Assembly: GCA_964196195.1 (NCBI GenBank)
Contig: CAXMSE010000095.1
Location: forward strand, 1-9,675
Length of the DNA stretch: 9,675 nt
Direction: 5' to 3'
Source of the DNA: OFTM10 sp964196195
Lineage (GTDB): Bacteria; Actinomycetota; Acidimicrobiia; Acidimicrobiales; Aldehydirespiratoraceae
Below the pieces are notes generated by a model. It did no database searches. It was not told where the DNA came from and saw only the letters and a program-made list of their open reading frames with translations. Shown here one piece after another: positions 5,440 through 9,675 of this stretch. A program made the position numbers and the translations under genes. Every line of letters begins with the position of its first letter. The stretch's first letter is position 1.

Positions 5440-5700
5440 ATGAACTGTTTGGATTGTGCATCGAAAGACCATTCGACCCCTGCCATCGGGGTGTGCCACG
5501 ACTGCGGCGCCGGCGTGTGTGTCGATCACGCCGTCGTCCGCGACCGGCACCTGACCCGGATCATGACAATCAGCATGGAGGTGGAGGTCGACCCCCCGGC
5601 CCGCATTCTGCGCTGTGGGGTGTGCTCTGTCGCGGTTGACGCCGTCCGCGAGGCGAGTCGCCCCACACGCCGTCACCGTTCCAAGAGGTCCAGGCACTGA
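5440..5700 (+). CDS. DUF2180-like Cys-rich small protein of the arsenic operon
   Basis: This 86-residue cytoplasmic protein starts MNCLDCASKDHSTPAIGVCH. Its cysteines are paired as C3-x2-C6, C19-x2-C22 with C27 and H30 (VCVDHAV), and C59-x2-C62 (RCGVC). This spacing matches DUF2180 proteins, small putative zinc-ribbon proteins known from archaea and from actinobacterial arsenic gene clusters. The last 15 residues are strongly basic (SRPTRRHRSKRSRH), suggesting contact with nucleic acid or an acidic partner. It begins 10 bases after acr3, so it is certainly in the same transcript. Three Cys-rich clusters beside arsR/acr3 make metal or As(III) binding plausible, for example as a chaperone or buffer, but that is inference. 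A structural zinc site is the simpler reading. Confidence 0.8.
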   Translation: MNCLDCASKDHSTPAIGVCHDCGAGVCVDHAVVRDRHLTRIMTISMEVEVDPPARILRCGVCSVAVDAVREASRPTRRHRSKRSRH

Positions 5701-5790
5701 GATCGTCGGCCGTGACGACGCAACGGTTCTGCTGCATCTGATCCTCTTGGCACTCGGCGGGTTCGCGCGGAAGTGTGATGGACTGTCGCG
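5701..5790 (+). other. Gap between the arsenic operon and the cyclase gene
   Basis: Ninety bases with no terminator-like stem plus T-run and no clear promoter boxes. The two blocks could be cotranscribed. A frame running from 5615 to 5797 across the gap shows a hydrophobic stretch, but its first part shadows the DUF2180 gene and it lacks a good start. Confidence 0.4.
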
Positions 5791-7089
5791 ATGCTGACGC
5801 CGACGACCGAGTACGCGACGACGTCGGATGGGCTGTCGATTGCTTACCAATTCTTCGGTGAAGGCGATCAGGTCATCGTCTGGGTCACCGGAACCGCGTC
5901 GCATGTCGAACTGTTTTGGGACATACCGGGCTGGGCGCACACACTGCGGCGACTGTCTGCGCACAGTCGGTTGCTGTGGTTCGACAAGCGTGGTGCCGGC
6001 CTCTCGGACCGCTCGCTCGGGTCGGGTTCGCTCGAGAATCGTATGGAAGACATCCGAGCGGTGATGGACACCGCCGGCATCGAGTCGGCAGTGCTGGTAG
6101 GGGTGTCGGAGGGAGGAGCGATCGCGGCCGCGTTCGCGGCGACGTTCCCGGAGCGGGTGAGCAAGCTCGTCATCATCGCCTCGTGGGCCTACTACCCAGA
6201 GGCGGGCGACGGGGCCGGCTACTTCGAGCGATTCTGGGGCACGGGCCGGCTGATGGAGCGGAATTGGGCTCAGGGAATGTCGGACCCCGCGCTCCTCGGC
6301 CGCATGGAACGGGCGATGGGCTCGCCACGAAGCATGGCGGCGCTCGTCGGGCTGTTCAAGGTTCTCGACGTTCGGCCCGTGTTGCCGCTCGTTTCGGCAC
6401 CGTCGCTGGTGATCCATTGCACCCACGACCACGTGATCCCCGTGGAACACGGGCGGGAGTTCGCTTCGCTGCTTCCCAACGCTGAGCTGGTCGAGATCGA
6501 AGCAGCGTTCCATGCGAGCGCTCGACCAGAGGACATGGATCTGTTTTGCGACGCCATCGAGCATTTCCTGCCCGGCGACACCATCGCCGGCGCATCGGCT
6601 GAGCGCTTCCTGGCGACCGTGTTGTTTACCGACATCGTTGGTTCGACCGAGCGAGCGGCGGCCGAAGGCGACTCGCGGTGGGCCGAACTGCTCGACGACC
6701 ACGACCGTTTGTGCCTCCGAACAATCCAAGACGCGCGAGGCCGCGTCGTGAAGATGACCGGTGACGGAATCCTCGCCACGTTCGACGGCCCCGCGACCGC
6801 GATCGATGCCGCCCATCAGATCATCGATCAAGTGGGGGTGCTCGGTCTGCAGATCCGTGCCGGCATTCACACCGGCGAAGTCGAGCGCCGAGGTGACGAC
6901 ATCGGCGGTATCGGCGTGAACCTGGCCTCCAGGGTCATGGGGGCTGCGGGCACCGGCGAGGTCTGGGTGTCCTCGACCGTGCCGGGCCTGACCATCGGCG
7001 CCCCGATCGAGTTCGAACCGAAGGGGCCGCACGACCTCAAGGGAATCCCCGGCGTGTGGGAGCTGTTCGCCGCTCGTCGCGCCTTGTGA
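5791..7089 (+). CDS. Alpha/beta-hydrolase–class III adenylate cyclase fusion (Rv1900c/LipJ-like)
   Basis: A 432-residue two-domain protein. Residues 1-260 form an alpha/beta-hydrolase: nucleophile Ser106 in VGVSEGG, acid Asp213 in HCTHDHVIP, and likely His241 in AAFHASARPED. FDKRGAGLSD (64-73) is the usual strand-4 motif. Residues 272-432 form a class III cyclase homology domain: metal Asp281 in LFTDIVGST and Asp325 in KMTGDG, purine-selecting Lys321 and Asp370, and transition-state Asn377 and Arg381 in GVNLASR. The Lys/Asp pair indicates ATP rather than GTP, so cAMP production is expected. The order matches Mycobacterium tuberculosis Rv1900c (LipJ). No membrane segment or signal peptide is seen, so it is cytoplasmic. 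The hydrolase part may sense a small ligand or act as an esterase. ATG 5791 lacks a strong Shine-Dalgarno. The stop codon overlaps the next gene (GTGA). Confidence 0.92.
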   Translation: MLTPTTEYATTSDGLSIAYQFFGEGDQVIVWVTGTASHVELFWDIPGWAHTLRRLSAHSRLLWFDKRGAGLSDRSLGSGSLENRMEDIRAVMDTAGIESAVLVGVSEGGAIAAAFAATFPERVSKLVIIASWAYYPEAGDGAGYFERFWGTGRLMERNWAQGMSDPALLGRMERAMGSPRSMAALVGLFKVLDVRPVLPLVSAPSLVIHCTHDHVIPVEHGREFASLLPNAELVEIEAAFHASARPEDMDLFCDAIEHFLPGDTIAGASAERFLATVLFTDIVGSTERAAAEGDSRWAELLDDHDRLCLRTIQDARGRVVKMTGDGILATFDGPATAIDAAHQIIDQVGVLGLQIRAGIHTGEVERRGDDIGGIGVNLASRVMGAAGTGEVWVSSTVPGLTIGAPIEFEPKGPHDLKGIPGVWELFAARRAL

Positions 7090-8021
7090 TCGAACCCCAG
7101 CCAGATCTGGAGTTGACGATCTCCCAGGCGGAGGTTGTTCTCGAAGCCTGGCTGGCTGTTCCGGTGGTTTGCTCAGAGATCCTGCCGCTCGAGGGTGGGT
7201 TGGTGAACTCTGTCTTCCAGCTGAAATTCGACCGGCAACCTCATCGCGCGGTCGTCAAGGTCCACGGAGCCGACGGAGACCCGTTCGTCGCGGAAGCTCG
7301 TGCACTCGAATACCTCCACACCCAGACAGGCTGCCCGGTTCCGGCCGTCTATCTGCACGACAGCTCCGCTCGCCTCATCCCCCATGCCTTCTTGCTCGTC
7401 GAACACATTGAGGGCGTTTGTCTCAACAGTGTTGATCTCGACGCGGCCCAACGCACCGACATCGAAGCTCAGCTCGCCGCACTGCTCGGCGAGCTACACC
7501 ACCACAAGGGCGCCAGATGGGGCCGTATCGATACCGATGAGGGATCGGGGGACTGGGCCGACCTCTTCGTGGCGCGCCTCGTTGACGCGCGAGCCCATCC
7601 CGCGGTGGGGGAGAGACTGGCGCCCGACGTGCTCGCACGCGTCGACGAAGCCATCGTGGCCGCTCGACCGGCGCTCCGCGACTCCGGCAACCCGACCCTT
7701 GTCCATGGCGACGTCTGGGAAGGCAACGTGATCGTGCGGCTCGAGGGTGGACGATGGCGGCTTGCTGCCCTACTCGACCCAGATCTCCAGTTCGCCGATG
7801 TGGAGTTCGAGCTGGCGTACCTGGAGGTATTCGACTCTCCGCGGCCGGCGTTTTTCGCCGCTTACACCGATCATCAGACCTTGAGGCCCGGCCATGAGCA
7901 ACGTCGCTTCTTCTACTGGTTGCACACAGCGCTCGTCCACGTTGCCTTGTTCGGTGACGAGTCCTTCTGCGAGTTCACTGCGAGAACCGCTGAGAATATC
8001 GGTCGGCTCCAGGCATCATGA
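7086..8021 (+). CDS. Fructosamine kinase/aminoglycoside phosphotransferase-like kinase
   Basis: A 311-residue protein-kinase-like-fold small-molecule kinase. The N-lobe has Lys58 (AVVKVHG) and Glu70 (FVAEARALEYL) for ATP, then the hinge FLLVEHIEG (102-110). The catalytic loop is HGDVWEGNV (207-215), with Asp209 and Asn214. The metal-binding acid is Asp231 in LLDPDLQF, replacing DFG. HGDxWxGN with DPD fits the fructosamine-kinase branch better than antibiotic kinases. Relatives phosphorylate ketosamines so that glycated amines can be removed, but other APH-fold substrates are possible. The GTG at 7086 is preferred because it overlaps the cyclase stop codon as GTGA and begins just before the family N-terminal helix. 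A longer frame from 7056 shadows the cyclase end. It is translationally coupled to the cyclase gene. Confidence 0.85.
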   Translation: MIEPQPDLELTISQAEVVLEAWLAVPVVCSEILPLEGGLVNSVFQLKFDRQPHRAVVKVHGADGDPFVAEARALEYLHTQTGCPVPAVYLHDSSARLIPHAFLLVEHIEGVCLNSVDLDAAQRTDIEAQLAALLGELHHHKGARWGRIDTDEGSGDWADLFVARLVDARAHPAVGERLAPDVLARVDEAIVAARPALRDSGNPTLVHGDVWEGNVIVRLEGGRWRLAALLDPDLQFADVEFELAYLEVFDSPRPAFFAAYTDHQTLRPGHEQRRFFYWLHTALVHVALFGDESFCEFTARTAENIGRLQAS

Positions 8022-8058
8022 AGCAGGTGAACGGGTTGGTGAAGCTAGCGTTCACCGT

Positions 8059-8460
8059 ATGGACGAGTCTCCGGCGTTGTCGAAATCCGAGCGGAAGAAG
8101 GCTCGTCGACGCGAACGGAAGGCAGCGGAACGCGCCGTCGCTCAGGACCTCCGGGCTCTTGCCGACGCGGCAGTCGAGCTGGCTTTGGAGCTCGCCCCCG
8201 AGGTGGCCGATTCGCCGAAACGCATTACCAGCGAGCGCTTGATCGATGTCTCGGTGACGACTCCCGACGCGGCCCGGTTCATCCTGAAGCGGATCAACGA
8301 AGCGCTGGCCTACGGAGAATGGCTAGATGAGATCGAAGCCTGGGTGTGGGAGTCGGACCGGTCCAACCGCCCGCCGCTTTCTGAGTCCGGTCGCGAAACC
8401 GGCGTCGAACTGCGGCTCGAGCAGGTGTCATCCTCGCCTCATCGCCCCCCGACAAACTAG
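8059..8460 (+). CDS. Charged hypothetical protein (133 aa)
   Basis: A 133-residue soluble protein I do not recognise. Residues 8-25 (SKSERKKARRRERKAAER) are strongly basic and helical. A long Ala/Leu/Glu helix follows, about residues 26-50 (LRALADAAVELALELAPEV). Then comes a compact mixed segment, DVSVTTPDAARFILKRIN, and an acidic/Trp-rich stretch (GEWLDEIEAWVWESD). The tail after about residue 95 is polar and looks disordered. Third-position G/C preference supports coding. ATG 8059 is the only good start, 37 bases after the kinase stop, with no clear Shine-Dalgarno, so expression may rely on the upstream genes. A basic helix of this kind may bind nucleic acid, but no family motif supports a function. 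Confidence 0.65.
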   Translation: MDESPALSKSERKKARRRERKAAERAVAQDLRALADAAVELALELAPEVADSPKRITSERLIDVSVTTPDAARFILKRINEALAYGEWLDEIEAWVWESDRSNRPPLSESGRETGVELRLEQVSSSPHRPPTN

Positions 8461-8632
8461 CGAGATCGGGGCACGGCCAGCACGTAACGGATGGCGTGGT
8501 CACATCATCAGCGCCCCCGTTGGCGGTCGACCCGGCAGGCCAGGCGACGTCGAAGCTCCTGCAGGTAGCCAAGAAGTAGGGTCAGTCATCGGGGCGGACT
8601 CAGTCACCCGCCATCGAGGAGGTCGCATCGTC
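8461..8632 (+). promoter_or_regulatory. Intergenic region with a direct repeat before the membrane protein gene
   Basis: This 172-base gap has no gene I can support. TCAGTCA occurs twice (8582-8588 and 8600-8606), 18 bases apart, roughly 30-50 bases before the downstream start, where a regulator might bind. AGGAGG at 8617-8622 is a perfect Shine-Dalgarno, 10 bases before ATG 8633. No stem-plus-T-run terminator was seen for the upstream operon. Confidence 0.4.
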
Positions 8633-9675
8633 ATGCCCGAAGGTCAACGAAAGCCCCTCACCTATTTGCCGGACGGTACCCCTGGAGACTTGCGCGCCTT
8701 CGTCCGGTGCCACAAAGACTCGGTCGTCATTGAGCCGGGAGAAATCGGCTGGCTTCCGGGCATGCCCGCCCTCGACCTCGATTTCGAAGAGGCGACAGAT
8801 GGGTCGATCACGCTCCGCCTGGGGGGCGAATACGTCAACATCACTGTCCGTGTAGCGATCGTGGGCGGCAAGCTTGTCGCCGACACATCGAACATCCCCG
8901 TTCCCGGAGATGCAGCAGATAAGTGGATCGCCAACCTCAATGCAGATCTGGGGGCGGAACCGAAACCCTCTCAGTTCGCGGGGGCGTCGGTTCGAGACGG
9001 GAAGCTTCACCTGTCCAAGGAGCTAATCACCGCGACGAGCGACGACACGACGGTCGCCGCGTCGACCACTGCGGCCGCGCCACAGATGGTGCAGCCGCCT
9101 CTCGACCCGGCCCCACCTCCGGCCCCGGACCCGCCCCCGGATCCTGTTGGCATCGGTGAGTCCCGAAGCGATTCCTCTTCACCGGACAGTCTTAACTTCG
9201 TCCCCGAACCGGTGGAGGGGGAGGGTGAGGGTCAGCAGTGGAGGTTCTACCCTGACAAACATCACCATGTTCCAGACCTCTCCGAGACCGAGCTCCCCTT
9301 AGGGGCCGGCATCTCCAACGAGGCCATACTGGAGCTGTTCAACCCGGACATGACCAGCGATGCACTCGAAGAGTCTCGTCGCAACGCGATTCCCGACGAC
9401 GAGTTCGACAGCTGGGGCAGTGTCGCCCCGCCGTCCCACGCGGCAAGAGGTGGCGGATCAGGCTTTCTCTCCTCCCTGCCCATATCGCGGATCGCGTTCG
9501 GCGTGGGCGGAGGGTTACTGGTACTCATCGTTGTAGCGGCGTGGTGGGCGAGCTCAGGAGGCGGCGCCAACTCAGAGGACCCGGGCTCGTCAGTGTCGGC
9601 TTCTGAGTCGGATGACGGATCGGACGCCGCTGCATCGACACCGGCCCAGTCCGAGAACAGCGAAGATTCCTCGGG
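8633..9675 (+). CDS. 5' part of a single-pass membrane protein with an unrecognised cytoplasmic domain
   Basis: An open frame of 347 codons starts at ATG 8633 behind AGGAGG and continues past the window edge. Residues 1-135 look globular and beta-rich (SITLRLGGEYVNITVRVAIV, then WIANLNADLGAEP and ASVRDGKLHLSKEL). The 'GGKL ... RDGKLHL' layout faintly recalls lipid-binding DUF2993-like folds, but I do not assign a family. Residues 153-171 are a Pro-rich linker (PPLDPAPPPAPDPPPDP). Residues 172-280 are acidic and polar. Residues 284-306 (ISRIAFGVGGGLLVLIVVAA) form one transmembrane helix preceded by Arg. The rest is rich in Ser, Asp, Glu and Gly, like a linker to an outer domain. There is no signal peptide, so the N-terminus should be inside. 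Codons TTA (residues 223 and 295) and ATA are unusual here. Function unknown. Confidence 0.75.
   Translation, partial: MPEGQRKPLTYLPDGTPGDLRAFVRCHKDSVVIEPGEIGWLPGMPALDLDFEEATDGSITLRLGGEYVNITVRVAIVGGKLVADTSNIPVPGDAADKWIANLNADLGAEPKPSQFAGASVRDGKLHLSKELITATSDDTTVAASTTAAAPQMVQPPLDPAPPPAPDPPPDPVGIGESRSDSSSPDSLNFVPEPVEGEGEGQQWRFYPDKHHHVPDLSETELPLGAGISNEAILELFNPDMTSDALEESRRNAIPDDEFDSWGSVAPPSHAARGGGSGFLSSLPISRIAFGVGGGLLVLIVVAAWWASSGGGANSEDPGSSVSASESDDGSDAAASTPAQSENSEDSS

Noticed and set aside
5615..5797. 60-codon frame bridging DUF2180 and the cyclase start
   Set aside because: Starts inside DUF2180 with no ribosome binding site and no family resemblance. The hydrophobic stretch alone is not enough.
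5242..7032. 596-codon open frame on the minus strand
   Set aside because: It lies antisense to acr3, DUF2180 and the cyclase fusion, all with clear catalytic motifs. Its translation is rich in Arg, His and Pro with no domain, as expected for a GC-rich shadow frame.
8018..8242. 74-codon frame with an ATGA overlap on the kinase stop
   Set aside because: The overlap is tempting, but the translation is rich in Arg, Ser and Trp and irregular. The frame from 8059 has coherent helices and a consistent codon bias.
8469..8579. Short frame ending with VDPAGQATSKLLQVAKK before a TAG
   Set aside because: Peptide-like end, but no start codon with a ribosome binding site and no recognisable family; too short to support.
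1..9675. CRISPR array, tRNA, rRNA or complete insertion sequence
   Set aside because: No spaced repeat series, no cloverleaf-like segment, no rRNA blocks and no terminal inverted repeats were found by eye on either strand.

Overview
The window is GC-rich throughout, with strong G/C preference at third codon positions. Its gene content is typical of Actinomycetota: a remnant of an F420-type luciferase-like (LLM) oxidoreductase, a LipJ/Rv1900c-like alpha/beta-hydrolase–adenylate cyclase fusion, and DUF2180 beside an ArsR/ACR3 arsenic operon. I infer an actinobacterium, possibly of the Acidimicrobiia. That placement rests on gene content and composition only.

Left third (1-3155). The window opens inside the 3' end of a rightward gene (2-154) of unknown function. 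Behind it lies a decayed transposase tail on the minus strand (about 180-287). A leftward three-gene set follows. The promoter-proximal gene was an LLM flavin/F420 oxidoreductase, now a pseudogene with at least three internal deletions (2793-3155). Next comes an intact ATZ/TRZ-type amidohydrolase (1373-2770). It shares an ATGA overlap with a D-isomer-specific 2-hydroxyacid dehydrogenase (318-1373) whose usual catalytic arginine is replaced by alanine. The set looks like a small catabolic operon that is being lost or re-purposed.

Middle remnant zone (3156-4032). About 0.9 kb holds little convincing intact coding sequence. It contains a histidine-kinase C-terminal tail (3257-3340), a 67-residue ORF with a good ribosome binding site (3344-3547) that is in frame with that tail across a TAG codon, a perfect 9-bp hairpin, a 12-bp direct repeat, and a truncated winged-helix regulator (3751-4032) whose start nearly touches that of arsR. 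Together with the transposase tail, this suggests repeated deletion and rearrangement.

Arsenic operon (4042-5700, rightward). arsR (with a CxC sensor motif), an ACR3 arsenite efflux permease, and a small Cys-rich DUF2180 zinc-binding-type protein are packed with overlaps or 10-bp gaps. ArsR should repress the set until As(III) binds, and ACR3 should export arsenite. The DUF2180 role is unknown.

Signalling and kinase block (5791-8460, rightward). An alpha/beta-hydrolase fused to a class III adenylate cyclase keeps all expected catalytic residues. Its stop codon overlaps (GTGA) the start of a fructosamine-kinase/aminoglycoside-phosphotransferase-like kinase. A small charged protein of unknown function follows.

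Right end (8633-9675, open). A 347+ residue membrane protein starts behind a perfect AGGAGG and runs off the window. It has an unrecognised N-terminal domain, a Pro-rich linker, one transmembrane helix and an acidic Ser-rich outer segment. It has two TTA codons. I found no tRNA, rRNA, CRISPR array or complete insertion sequence.
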